Below are positions 33,685-46,000 of a stretch of DNA of 64,000 bases, one piece after another. Position numbers and translations under genes: made by a program. The stretch's first letter is position 1, and the number at the start of each line of letters is the position of its first letter. The notes beneath the pieces are model-generated. The model was not told the DNA's origin, did no database searches, and worked only from the letters and a program-made list of their open reading frames with translations. Source of the DNA: Eutreptiella sp. 'Long Island Sound 2002' (Eukaryota > Euglenozoa > Euglenophyceae > Eutreptiales > Eutreptiaceae); NCBI GenBank assembly GCA_964036045.1, contig OZ038380.1:184652108-184716107 (forward strand). The letters run 5' to 3'.

Positions 33685-36600
33685 CGGGTGGTTACACCCG
33701 GCTCCATGTTTCTTCTGGTCCTCCCTGCCTGTTTTTCCTTTTTCCTGTCTCTTGCAGGCCAGGGGCCAGGCACTACCAGCCACGGCTTCTGGCGTCAACA
33801 CCGATGGGTTTGGTAATACATGCCTACTCCTTCTCCCCGCCTCTCTTCCGCGCAAATGCAAAAGATACGGACAGGGATATCTCGTGGGCATGAAAGGACT
33901 GCTGCGTAGTGCGAACATGCGATTGTTTCCCCTCCCCATGGTCAGTGGGTGCCTAGAGTAGTTGTCGTACATGACTCCAGCACTATGCCAGGATGATATC
34001 ACGGCTGTCTCCTCTATCACTTCACTTCAGAAAGGCGCCTAGCCTTGACATCATGACATTCACAATGCTTTCTGCTTTGTTCTTGTTTTGATGCTCACTG
34101 GCCTGACGAGGTGTTCCTGGTGCTAACATCGTTCTCCACTGCGCTCGCGGTCAGTGGTTTTCTTGTTGGTTCCTGCACAAGTGTGTGGTCTGTCGTTGGC
34201 ACGCTCAGTGACCGCTCGGCAGTTATCATTTCGTTCGCACATTGCGTCGCATGGCAGTCCTTCGTCCAGTTGTATCCCTTGCCCTCCTGTCCACTATCAT
34301 GTCCGATATCGTCATCTGCGGCCGCTGTCACAAGTCGGGTCACAGGGCTCCCCAGTGTCCTGAGGCCCCTTCGGGCAATGCTTCCTCTCGCGGTGCACGT
34401 GGCCCACCTCCAGCACCCTGTTGGACATGCGAACTCATCCCTGGTGCGGACGCCCTTCATTGGGGCGATGAGTGTCCGGTTGCGGCTGAACGCCTCAAGA
34501 ATCGGGAATGCACACTATGTGGTAGCAAACACCACTGGAAGAAGGGCTGTGATAAATACGTCGCCGAGAAGCATACAGCTAAGAAGCCACAAACAACATA
34601 TTTCTCTACTGGTCTCCGTCGAGCTAATCGGTCATGGTGCTTGCGCTGCGGTACAAAAGACCAACACCCGACATGTGATTGCTCCTCTATCAGCCCCCCC
34701 ATCATCTTCCCTGCTGGCCAAGATAAAGAAGATCTTGCTGACATCTGTGAGTGGTGTGCGATTCGAGGCCACAATTTGCGCGAATGCATGAGGCGAGCAC
34801 CGATACAGGCGGAGGAAAACCGATCTGGGCTTTCAGCTTTGACATCCCGATTTGATGCCCTGGAAAAGAGTATTGGCGATCTCGGTGGCCTGTCTCAAAA
34901 AGTAGATGGTCTTCAATCTCAAATGTCAGATCTTCTTAAACAGCAGTCTTTGCACGAGCATCGCCTTCACGATTTGGAAACGTGGCGAGCGGAAGCCACC
35001 TCGTCCATCTCTCAAGCAGTATCCCAGTCTCGATTTGATAGTTTCGTACAGTCTCGGTTTGCAGAGACAGAGCAACGTGCTGTTCAGGCTCTTCCTCGGT
35101 CGGCGTTCGAGTCTTTTGTCTCGTCTCGTTTCGATCCCGTGGAAAAAGTAGCGTCTGAGGCCGCTCCCCTAGCGACCTTTGAGGATTATGTGGTCGCCAT
35201 GTCCGCTGCGGGTTTCTCGTCGGAGTCTGATTCCGCTATGGCTCCTGCACGAGTTACCGGTGTTGCCAGGGGGGCAACAGTGTTGGAAGACGGTGATCAC
35301 GGGAGCCCGGCGGAAAGAGCAAAGGCCCGCGCAGCCAAGCGGGCTCACACGCCATCGGGGTCTACGGCTAAAGGAGCAGTCGCCTCCCCCAGTTCATCCT
35401 CCTCCTCCCTCCTTCCCTCCCGTGCCCCAAGATCAAAGCCCCCCTCCACCCCTGGTGCGGATGCTTTTGCCGCCGCCCCCCCCCCAGCATCAATGGCTAC
35501 ACATGTCCCCTGATGCTACGAGTCAATGGGTCCCTGAGGCTCTGGACCCCCTGTTCAACGAGTGGTCTCCCCATATGGATGCCCGCCTCCAACAATGGGC
35601 CTCAAAACACAGCACACCAGAGATGAGAACCACTATTGATGCCCTTGTGCGGTCTCCCATGAATGCCGAAAAGAGGAAAGGGTTATCTTCCGTACTGGAG
35701 GGTTGCCGCACGCCAGTGCGCGTGTTTGTCAATGCTGCCGCCTAGCGGAGCCCCGAGATGTCCCCCTCCCCATCATCTACCCCCCCGCCCCCTTCTCCTG
35801 ATTCACCAAATGTCCAGCAAGCTGATTCGCATCCGCCCCCCCCACCCGCCGACTCCCACACATTTGCCGACCATGTCCTGTCCACAATGCTGTCCATCCA
35901 ATTCATCCAGCAGAAGATAGGACTAGCAAAACATGTCCTGACCCAAACAGCGGCATTCATCGACTCCATCCACCAACATGCTTATTTCCCTTTAGACATC
36001 ACCCACGCCAGCGACTCCCATACCAATACCATCCGTCGCATCTCGTGTTTTTCTCATCTCTCGTCCCAGTTAGATGAGGCCCGACTCACCGACCGCCGCC
36101 GATCGGATAACATGGGGGGGAGGTGGGGTAATTCGGATACAATCCCCCACGTTGCCTGCGGCCCACCATCAGTCTCAGATTCTCACGATCCTACCGCAGT
36201 CCCTGGATGGTTGTTTCGGCGCGTTGCCCACACCCTCTCCGCTACCACAGCTTGGTGTCATCCATGTTGCTGGCTAACGGCCTGCCACATATCCCTGTGT
36301 GATAGATCCCGGTGCCTCATTAACTCCTCCCCCCACGCTTGCGTGCAATGGACAGATGGTGCCTCCAGTCTCCTCCACCAACCAGAAATACACCCGTCCT
36401 TGCCCCATGTATGGATCTGGGCCCCGGCATCCGAGGTCCTGCACGTCCGTTCCGTGTATCCTGACCTCAACACTATAGGCTGGTATAACCGCCGGGACCC
36501 AATCCACCTCATGTGTTCTCCCTCCGCCCTCCATGCATGTGAACACACACAAATATTGCGGTTACACGTCCTCCTCCAACACGAGGGTACCAGCCAACTG

Positions 36601-39600
36601 TCCCCCGAGTCCCACCCCCAATCCCACCTCGTCCTACGAGCCCTGGCCACTCAAACCGGGGTGGCCCTGGATCAAAAAAACCTGGGCGCCTGGGCCTCTT
36701 TGCTTCAGCAGCGCATGGCCCACCTCCCATTTGCCTCTCACCCCGCCCTCCGTATGGCTTGACGCCTCAGTCACGTCCACACATGGTATGTTGCTGTCAC
36801 CCCCCCGGGGTCCATTATCTACTGCATTTTTCACCTGGCTCTGCACCTAATTTACATAGGGGTTACCACGTCCGCCCTAGTTTCTCGATTGAGAAAACAT
36901 ATGACAGATGCGACGAGCCACCAAGACTGCGCTACCCTCCATCGTCTCATGCTCCAAGTAGATATGGGAGGGTGGGGGATTCTCCCCTTGCAGTACGTTC
37001 TTGACCCCTGGTACGCCAGTGTGAGGGAGAGGCACTGGTGGTTCGTGTTTAAGAAATGGGCTTGTAACGACGTACCACCGGGGATCTGCCCCCCAGACAG
37101 CCCACAGAGGTCGAGAGGTTGGCTCAACCAGAGGGTATTAGCAATCCTGCAGGGTATTAGAGACGCCAAACGAATCAGGGATTTTGCCAGGTTAAAATGG
37201 CTTCAACACGATCTGCGGGATTTGGCCTCCAAACTCAGTGTTCCCTTGTACGTAGTTGGTACGGTCGTGGTTCCCAACCTGACTCCCAACCAGAAAGCAG
37301 CCATCCACCGTGTCTGTAGGAAGCTAGTAGGGTCCGTTGTCGGTGCAGCGTGGGAAAAACAAGCGTTAAACAAAGCAATCCGCATCACCAGAAGCACACC
37401 GCAAACGGTCCGAAGAGTTTTTGAGAGAAAGGCGCGACAATACGATAAGCTGCAGGCTCAGCCGCCTTGCTCCTGCCACCAGGCATCTAACATACCAGGC
37501 ACGCGCATAATCATCGATGGTCATGTTGCCCTTTGCCCCATCGCCATCCCCTACCACGACGGCTCCACAGCTCGCCCCAATGACCCCCTCCCCCTCAACG
37601 GTCACAAAGTCCGCCAACAACTCCTACAGGACTTAACCACTATGGCTCAACAGATTGGTGCTACCCTCCCTCCTCCCCTCGCATACTTGCCTCCTGCTCT
37701 TTGGCCCGAGTCCGGAGCTCGCCTCCGGTCAGTTGTGCAACTCGCAGACCAAGTCACAAAACATTTCTATGTCCGAATTGTGGACAAGGGGGTTGGGGTC
37801 ATGTGGGGATTCTGCCGCCACTGGGTGTGGGGGGTCTTACAGAAGTTTCTTGCCGATGAAGGCTACACACCTGCCCCCGGAGACCCTTCCTCGACTGTGT
37901 CCGCCATTCGCAGCGACATCATGCGCCGCGGCTGGGAAATGAACGAGGCGGGCCAATTGGCCATACTGTACCTTATAGGGAAAGCCAAAAGCCTCACCAA
38001 AGGTACCTGGCTCTGGCGCGGAATCACCGCCTTGCCCCACCCCTTCCTCCCCAAACGAAATCTCAAGGTTGCCGCTAGAGCCAAGACCACTTTCCTGCGG
38101 TGTTTAAGTGATGAACTTCCCTGCCCCTTCCTGGCCCACAGCATCAACGATGTTTCATCATGGTTCCATGATCTTGATTCCCTGGGTTGCCGGTATATTA
38201 GTGAAGTGGACTGCAAAGACCAATTCAACAACATCAAACCCGAAGACGTCATCTCACATCTCACCTCTGCCTGCGAGTGGCTCGTAAAAAAGAAGCGCTG
38301 GCGCATGTCGGAGGTTGTGTGGTCGGTACATAAAGAGAGTAAAAAACTTGACAGAGCGGGGAGGGGGAATTCAGCCAAGTTTTGGTATATTACCCAGGGC
38401 TCCTTAGAGGACACTGTGACGTGGGAGATGAAATACAACAACTTCATTCTCAGCGCAGGAAATCTCTGGTGCAGGCATGGCTGTATACCGATGGGGGGTT
38501 CTTTTTCGGCACAGGCTGCAGACCTCCACAGCCTATGGTCCGTTTACATCCACAGGGGCCTTTTTCGCCGCCTGGGTACTCTCCGCGTCACCGACTCGGG
38601 TTTTCCGTACTGGGAGAACAGCCACGGGCGAGTCTCGATGCAGCAATTTAGAGACAACATCCTCGTAGCCTCCAGTTACCCTGACTCCCCCCAGGTGCAA
38701 CTGATTCAGACAATCTGCAATATTTTACGCCAATGCTGGGGATTGCGTGTTCTCTGTGACTGTGCCACGGAACACTCAGATGCTTGTCTTTTTCGGTGCC
38801 ACCACCACTCCACCCAGGCCCTCGGTTATTGCCTTGTCCGTGGCCTCGATGGACAGGGGTCCTGTTACACCCATCCTAGCGCCCTAGATTCATCCTGGTT
38901 CCTGAAACTCGGCCCCCCTCTTCTATCCCCTGCCCTGGCCCACCCCTCTTACCTCCCGTGCCTTTTAACCGGCGTCCTCAGTAATAGCAAACGATGGTGC
39001 GTGACGTGGGCGGGGGAGTTATTGTCGGTGGCGGCTTGGCTCCAGGTGGCGGTCCTGTCCGGATGGCCGCTGACGCTGATACGCAGAGCAGCGCACTCAG
39101 CGATCGCCAGAGGGTTGTCCGCAAGCCAACACGATTTTTCACAGACCGTCCACTTCATGTACCACCTCCTACCCCACCTCCCAAGACGCCGCTGCTGCAT
39201 CCTGCACCTCTGTCTCCAGTGGCTCCGCCACCGGGCAATATGGGTGGGGGACCAATACAGCAGCTGGGCTCTGCCACCTCATTTGCGCGTGTCGGGAATC
39301 TCGGGCGCCTGGAACGGAGATTGGCATGCGCTGGATTATCACCGCCAGTCAATATCCCCCCCGGGTCACCAATGTTCCGACGACTGTCGCCGCCCACCTC
39401 CCTCCCACCCCTCTGTCCCCTCTGTCCCCCCTGCCACCCCCCTATCCCCCCCCGCTCCGAGCAGCCATCCCAGTTCAGTCATTGTGTGTGTTTGAGCGGG
39501 TGGTTACACCCGGCTCCATGTTTCTTCTGGTCCTCCCTGCCTGTTTTTCCTTTTTCCTGTCTCTTGCAGGCCAGGGGCCAGGCACTACCAGCCACGGCTT

Positions 39601-39989
39601 CTGGCGTCAATACCGATGGGTTTGGTAATACAGGCCTACTCCTTCTCCCCGCCTCTCTTCCGCGCAAATGCAAAAGATACGGACAGGGATATCTCGTGGG
39701 CATGAAAGGACTGCTGCGTAGTGCGAACATGCGATTGTTTCCCCTCCCCATGGTCAGTGGGTGCCTAGAGTAGTTGTCGTACATGACTCCAGCACTATGC
39801 CAGGATGATATCACGACTGTCTCCTCTATCACTTCACTTCAGAAAGGCGCCTAGCCTTGACATCATGACATTCACAATGCTTTCTGCTTTGTTCTTGTTT
39901 TGATGCTCACTGGCCTGACGAGGTGTTCCTGGTGCTAACATCGTTCTCCACTGCGCTCGCGGTCAGTGGTTTTCTTGTTGGTTCCTGCA

Positions 39990-40081
<92 letters not shown>

Positions 40082-43000
40082 TCCCTACTGCACGCTCTTC
40101 ACCAGGCCGAAAGACGTCTAAGATTGCTCTGCAATTCCTGAGGAGTTTTCTCCGACCGCTTTTCTTGCTTAATTCATGTTCCGCGGTTCTCAATGTGTGT
40201 GCATGTACGTGTGTGTGTGCACGCGCGCGCGTGGACTATGCTTGCGGTTGGGTCCGCACCAACATGCAGGGCAACGTACCGGTGACGGTGTGGTACAGGT
40301 GTGCTACGTCCATAGTACTGCTAGTGCCTCTGTGCTACGCGTACAGAGCGACTGGACCCTTGGTGCAGCGGCTTACCCCTCCAAGAAGTTAGCGATGTCA
40401 GTGAGACGTCACACCAAGGTGCTCGCTAGCGGACAGGGATGACTTGGTTGAACCCACGTTCTTGGCCGGGATGGGATGGGATGGGAGTGTGTCCAACACC
40501 AGTCTTGATGGTTACTGGAGCGCCGTTCCCTCAAGTACCCTGCACCCCCCCCCCCCCCCTTGTCTAATTACGGCCTTGCACAGGGATCTGTGGCGTCCCT
40601 TAGTACCACATTTGCTAACCTTCAGCTTCGCTCTGCGCGCGGTCCCCGGCCCCCCACCCAAGGCATTCCTGGACATGCTGCACACCATTGATTGGTATCA
40701 CGTGGTGATCCAGAACCTGTTTTACACTTCTCACATTAGATGTGGAGAGAACCCTCCAAACTTCACCGTCTTGGGAATGCTTTGTGTGAAGCATACGCCG
40801 GCACGGGAGGGAAGCCAAGGGGCAGCAGCACGTGTGACCAGGAGGATGTCCCACTCTCACAATATTTTTCCGCCGAGTCTTGGGACAATTAACGTAAACA
40901 GTTTACTTCCAAAGACGCAAACCAGTGCATACACAGGGAAGTACCAACCAGCATCCTTATTGAGCTTTTATGGCCATCCCGCGCCCCGCCCGCCCCAGGG
41001 AACGGTTGCCAAGTGACGGTCTCCCCGGACCACGTGGCCCCATCTCTGTACAGTGGTGGTCGCCAAGATCCTCAAGGGCCAGTACAACCCCCTGCCCTCG
41101 CACTACAGCCCCGGGCTGCAGACCCTCGTCCGCGACCTCTTGCAGCGCGACCCCACGCACCGCCCTTCGGCCGCGCAGCTTCTGCAACGCACCCACCTGC
41201 AGCCCGCTCTCCGCGAGTGCGGCCCCCAACCCTTGGACCCGCCTGCTCCCCGTCGCGCCGCCCACGACAGCGAGCGTGCCGCGCCCGCCGCACGCGCCCT
41301 GGCGGCCGCCCCGGCCCCGCAGACTTCCCCCACCCCCAAAAGCGGCAGGCCTACATCCGCATCCGCCGCCCGCGCAACGGCCCCGGCCGGGGCGCCGACC
41401 CCCGTCGTGGCGCCGAGCAATGCCCAGTGGATGGCGCAGAAGCTTGATGAGATCCTGCACATCCAGGGGGACCTGGGGTCGAAGCTGCAGGAGCCAGCGG
41501 CCCACCGTTCTCCCGCCGCGCGCACCCACCGGGGGAGCCAACCTGCGGCTGCCTCGGCCGGCAGGCGCACGGTCGCCGCGGGGCTGGCGCGCGCGTGCTC
41601 GGCGCCTCCGCCGCCGGACCGGACGGCGACGGAGGGCCGGGCCGTGGACCGGCTCGCAGCGCGCAAGGAGATGTACATCCGGAGGCGCGCGGAGGCGCAG
41701 GCGTCCCGCGCGCACCGGGACGGCCCGCTCGACGAGGGCGAGGCCCCTGGCCCCGCGGAGGAGCCTCCGGCCCGGGGCTGTGGGACGCAGGAACGGGAAC
41801 GAGCCAAGACCGGCGGCAGGCGCGCGCGGTCGCCGGCCTCCGGGTCGTCCCTGGGGCGCCTGGAGGGCGCCAGCCGCGTCGGCGGCGGCCGGCCGCCGCG
41901 CAGCCGCGAAGAGGTGCTGCTGGAGAAGAAGCAGCGGGAGGGCCAGCGGGAGAAGGAGCGGCAGTTGCAGCGGGAGAACATGACCCGTCACCGGCAGGTG
42001 TCCCGTGCCCCTTCCCTTGGGCATGTGCACCGCATTTCAATGGCCCATTTACTACGGTAGTTTTGCTTCCAAAGACGGCTGCCTTTCAGTGACTGCGGCA
42101 GGCTGCTGCTTGGTGAAGTGCCCCCCCCCCCCCCCCAATTTGCCCCACCTGGACACCCCCCCAACCAACCCTCCCCACCCTCCCAGACCCCCCCCTCCCC
42201 AGCAAAAGCCCCCCCGACCCCCCCCCCCTGCCCCTCCCAGAACCCCCCCCCCCCCCCCCCGAAAAGGGGCCTCCGGCCAACGGTCAGTTGGGGGGTTCGT
42301 TGGCGTCCAGAAAGGAGTCGGCTCCCTTGTGACAAGCCCCCGGGGCGTGGCGGCACCGTACAGCTGCATACTCCGGTGACAGGAAACCAGAGTCCCAATA
42401 TACGTCCCACCGCTACAAGTGGCATGTGAGCTATGGCTCACACGGGGCAAATACGTTGTACTTAGACTGTCAGCGTGACCCAGTCCGCGCACTTACCGAG
42501 CACTTACGAGGCACACGTGAGTCTGAACAAAAAAAAAACATCCTAAACCCGGCGGGAACACCCCCCCTCCGGTAAGGCCCAGGCATTACTGTCACTGCTT
42601 GGTGGATGTGGAGTGAACCCCTCCCCCCATTTGGCCTGGGCCAGTCCCCCCCCCCCCGTTCCCCCGGAAGTTGTCCTACCCCGGAGGATGCCCTCCTCAG
42701 AGTGCTGTCGGAAATGCATTGTACGACGCGTCGGGGCGTCGTACAAGGCGTCGGGGCCCGACGCGTCGGGGATGTACGACGCGTCGTACAGTGTCGTACA
42801 AGGCGTCGGGGCCCGACGCGTCGGGGATGTACGACGCGTCGGGAGGTGTCGGGGCCCGACGCGTCGTAAAATCCCTATTTCGACAGTAGTGCCTCCTCAA
42901 AAGGTGCACACGTACATACCCCCCCCCCCCCCCGTGTTCAACGAACGCCTTGTCCAAAGACTTCGGGTTCGGACCGGATTAATTCGGTACCCAAATTCAT

Positions 43001-46000
43001 GAGGTACCGAATCGCAGATTACATGATCTAAGCTACACGATTGGGGAAATGAGGGGCTGTTGTGATGTGTCTTGCGATGATGCTTGTGAAAATTGTACAA
43101 CAGGAGGCAAGGTACTGGTAACCCTCAACTATGGGATCTGTATTGCCCACCATGACTGATTGTCCATTGCGCCTGGCCGCGCGCACCAAACGGCTTGTCC
43201 AACAAACCCCTGGTGTTTGGACCGTATTGTGTGGGGTCTTTATTGTTCGCTGGACGGGGGGGGGGGGGGCACCCGCAAGAACCCCGGCATAACCTGTCTT
43301 ATCCCCCCCCCTTCCCACGGAAGGTCCTCCGGGCCCCAGGATAGTGCGGACCAGCCTGGTAAAGACCTGCTGAGGCGGGATTCCTGTGGAGGAGGGCGGG
43401 GATACCACAACGGACATGATACAAAACAATCGCCCCGTTGCGCTGACTGTGATGAGCCATGGTTCAGGGGGGAGCAATATTTCGGCTGGTCCCGTTGTGA
43501 ATTTGGCTCGGACACTAATTTTCGACGCAGGGGGGGAGGCTCGCAGCCACGGACTGCGAAGCTCCTGTGGTCCACCCCTTTGCCACCTGCGCTGCCAGAA
43601 CCCTTGAATGAATATTTCTCGGGGACATTCATAATATGCCAACTTTCTGGGTTTTGGCACTTTTCGGCAATTTCTACAACTTTGGCTTCCATGTGCAAAC
43701 ATGTCGTCACATGGGGGTGGTATGTGTATACTTTTTGAAATCCGCAAGAAAACGCCATTTCAGAAATGTATGGGTTGGGGTCGAGGGGGGTTGCCATTTT
43801 TCAGCGTAGCACAACACATTGGACGGTGCACACAAACATGGCACTGCACCGTTCATCCATTTTTATTCAGAATCAATGTCATCGTCAGCATTCCTTTTTT
43901 CAGGCAGGGCTGGGACCCCATTAGGGCAGACATCCCCCTGTCTGTGGACAGGGACATATTTCTTCAATTCATGTTGCGAAGCCTTGGTGAGGTGCGTCTT
44001 TCGATCCCAAAACTGTGCAGCAAAAGAGGTGGCCTCAGCGGTCGTCAGAATGGCATGCTCCTTGTGGGAGCATGCGGGTGGCTGTGAGCGGGAGGTACGG
44101 GGCTTTTTTGCCCGGCTACCAGGCTCATGCCGAGTCACCTGCACCCACTCTGCACCCCCAGAGCGAGCCCTTTTGCGCGTCAACGGCTTTTGTGGTGCAT
44201 CCGGGGAAGCAACAGCCCGTGGCGTGAATTTGTATAAAGACATGGCAGCTGCCTGTTGAAAAAAAGAGGCAGCAAGCAACACATGCACTGTCCGAAACGG
44301 ACAAAAATTTCAAACATGTCGTCAGTACAACATGCAGACCCAGGGTGTTCCAAATAGCCCTTTTCAAGGGTTTTCCGAATATACCCCACATACCCCTACC
44401 TCCGGAACACTCAGTTGGCACAAATGAGGCAACAATGGCACCGACCCCCGAAAACGCCGAAAGTTGGCATAATCAGCACCGTCCCCGAGAGATATGCGCC
44501 GCTGTCCCCGGGTGTGCACCCATCTGTCCACCCTGACCCAACGTGCTTCTGCCCCTGACTGCACCACAGGAGATGAAGAATGTGACCTCTCGCGTCAAAG
44601 TGGATCGCAAGGCCCTTGCCAACAACTGCAACGAGGACGTGAAGGTGCATGTCTTGCTTTCTTCCCTGACGTTTCCAACTACGATGCTAGAGCACCTGCA
44701 TTTCTGGCAATGATAGTGCTTTTGAAATGCACTGGGTGGAGTTTAGGTGCGTGTCTGGGCAGTGCAGTCAGTGTGCACGGAGGGCTAGCGGGGTGCAGTG
44801 CTCAAACGAAAAGGCTGACACTCGTCTCTAACGCCATATTCCAACACGCAAAACTGAGCAGCAACAACGAGCTGCCGCTGCACAGCACTGCGTCATAACC
44901 GCCCACGCTGCCATTTGTTAACTGTCACTCCAACTCCCCACATACCGGGGTGGCCGCAGGTTGTGGACATCTGCGGTCACCGCAATTTTCTACTATTCGA
45001 ATGAAGACCTGAAGAGGATTTGTCAGGGCGTTTGGAGAATCGCAAATTCCTGCGAATTGGCACAAATCTTAGGCAAATCGCGAAAAGTGCTTTCCCCTCC
45101 TTTTCAACCTTCTAAATTGTCTACTTCTCCAGCTTGTCCCTGTCCCCTTCTGGTGGCCTGCCTCAGGCACTCTTTGGCTTTAGGTGTACGTTTGCAATGT
45201 GGACCCTCCGCCCAGCACAACGCATAGTAATCCTGCCCACGCCCCCAAAGGGGCAGAGCCTGCGGGCCACACAGGCCCAGAGAAGGGGGGCAGAGCCCCC
45301 GGTGGCTACAAGGACCCGAACCACGTTGCCCAGGGGGCCGCAGCCCAGTCCCGTGGGGCACCGCTGAAGAAGGCCCCTGACAGGTGTTGGGGACGGTGGT
45401 TTGGGATGGAGGATGGGTCTGGGCTGGTGGGTGGGAGCCCCTGAGAGGTCCGGGTGACAGGGATTGTGGAGAGGGGAGACTGCAGCTTGTAAGGACAGTC
45501 GCTTGGGATTCCCTGCAGATTGGGATAGGGCCTGGGAGTAGGAAAGACCAGGGGCTGGAGATTGGGGTATGGTGACTGCGTGACAGCTGTAGATCAACTG
45601 GTGGCTAGGCTGGAAGAGCCAATAATGATTTCCCTCTGCTACTAGGACAAGGGTAAGAAAAATCGACAATCCAGCAAGGAGGCCCCAAACTACGGTGGTG
45701 GTTGCTCCCCAGGGGCCATCTTATGTATTTTCACTTTGGGAGGCGCTGGATAGGGCAAGACGGAGGGATGTTTACACAGGCCTTGCACCCAAGGGTTTAC
45801 TCTCCTTCGGGGGCATTTTGGGAGGGGGGTAAACGCCAACCCATTCCAGGTAAACCTGCTGTAAGGGTAGGGCGACCTGAAAATTGCTCCAGGAGGGGGG
45901 GGGGGCGGGGGGCTGGCACAGAGGCCTGGCGAAGGGGGGTTGGAGAAAAGGGCACCCTTTGTTGTGTGTAACAATGGATGTTGGCGCCAAAGGTGCCAGA

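Larger units (their letters stand above)
33682..39999 (+). mobile_element. Penelope-like retroelement with N-terminal GIY-YIG endonuclease (Chlamys/Naiad-like order)
   Basis: Full unit 34188-39999, preceded by a 506-bp partial copy. Order: short leader, ORF1 with four CCHC zinc knuckles (34299-35745 with one frameshift), ORF2 (35758-39495 with one TGA) encoding GIY-YIG, a CxC motif (37468-37476) and reverse transcriptase, then a 504-bp 3' UTR ending in GCACAAG and (TG)n. Established knowledge: a PLE clade with N-terminal GIY-YIG, CxC linker, pseudo-LTRs and microsatellite bias has been described in green algae, protists and invertebrates. Assignment of this copy to that clade is inference from the shared layout. 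An independent zinc-knuckle ORF1 and an RDN active site are noteworthy. It is inserted sense in intron 2 of the kinase gene. Confidence 0.75.
33145..41053. other. NEK intron 2, 7.9 kb, host of the retroelement
   Basis: Interrupts the kinase domain between FEGSSFP and VVVAKILKG. It contains the PLE-type retroelement with its flanking repeat and two (TG)n arrays, plus about 1 kb of unassigned DNA (40080-41050) with a C14 run near 40545. The acceptor is TCTGTACAG. Confidence 0.75.
41998..44569. other. NEK intron 3
   Basis: Contains C-runs at 42119-42136 and 42247-42260, the CpG-rich palindromic minisatellite at 42720-42870, a C14 run near 42920, a G13 run near 43257 and an antisense ORF at 43863-44243. 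Acceptor CTGCACCACAG. Confidence 0.7.

Noticed and set aside
33632-33961. Long Val/Cys and Thr/His frames through the TG and CA arrays (also at 23.9, 40.0 and 50.7 kb)
   Set aside because: Dinucleotide repeats stay open in several frames automatically.
34090-34140. CTGACGAG in the pseudo-LTR as a hammerhead ribozyme core
   Set aside because: The second core element (GAAA) and pairing stems are absent at the right spacing. N-terminal-endonuclease PLEs are also reported to lack hammerheads.
36285-36330. A frame reading CVIDPGAS, like a retroviral-type aspartic protease motif
   Set aside because: It is in a different frame from ORF2, preceded by a stop in that frame, and followed by no other protease features. 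Chance match.
33682-39999. Interpretation as an LTR retrotransposon because of the 506-bp direct repeats
   Set aside because: No integrase, RNase H or protease; the repeats do not start TG and end CA, there is no primer-binding site, and ORF2 has GIY-YIG plus a CxC-linked RT. Pseudo-LTRs fit better.
40444-41016. 190-codon plus-strand frame just before kinase exon 3
   Set aside because: It crosses a C14 run, has no motif, and lies in intron 2 immediately before a well-supported acceptor. Treated as chance.
45646-45694. A short exon (GACAAGGGTAAGAAAAATCG...) between kinase exons 5 and 6
   Set aside because: Its exit phase does not match the next exon, while exon 5 joins exon 6 perfectly without it.
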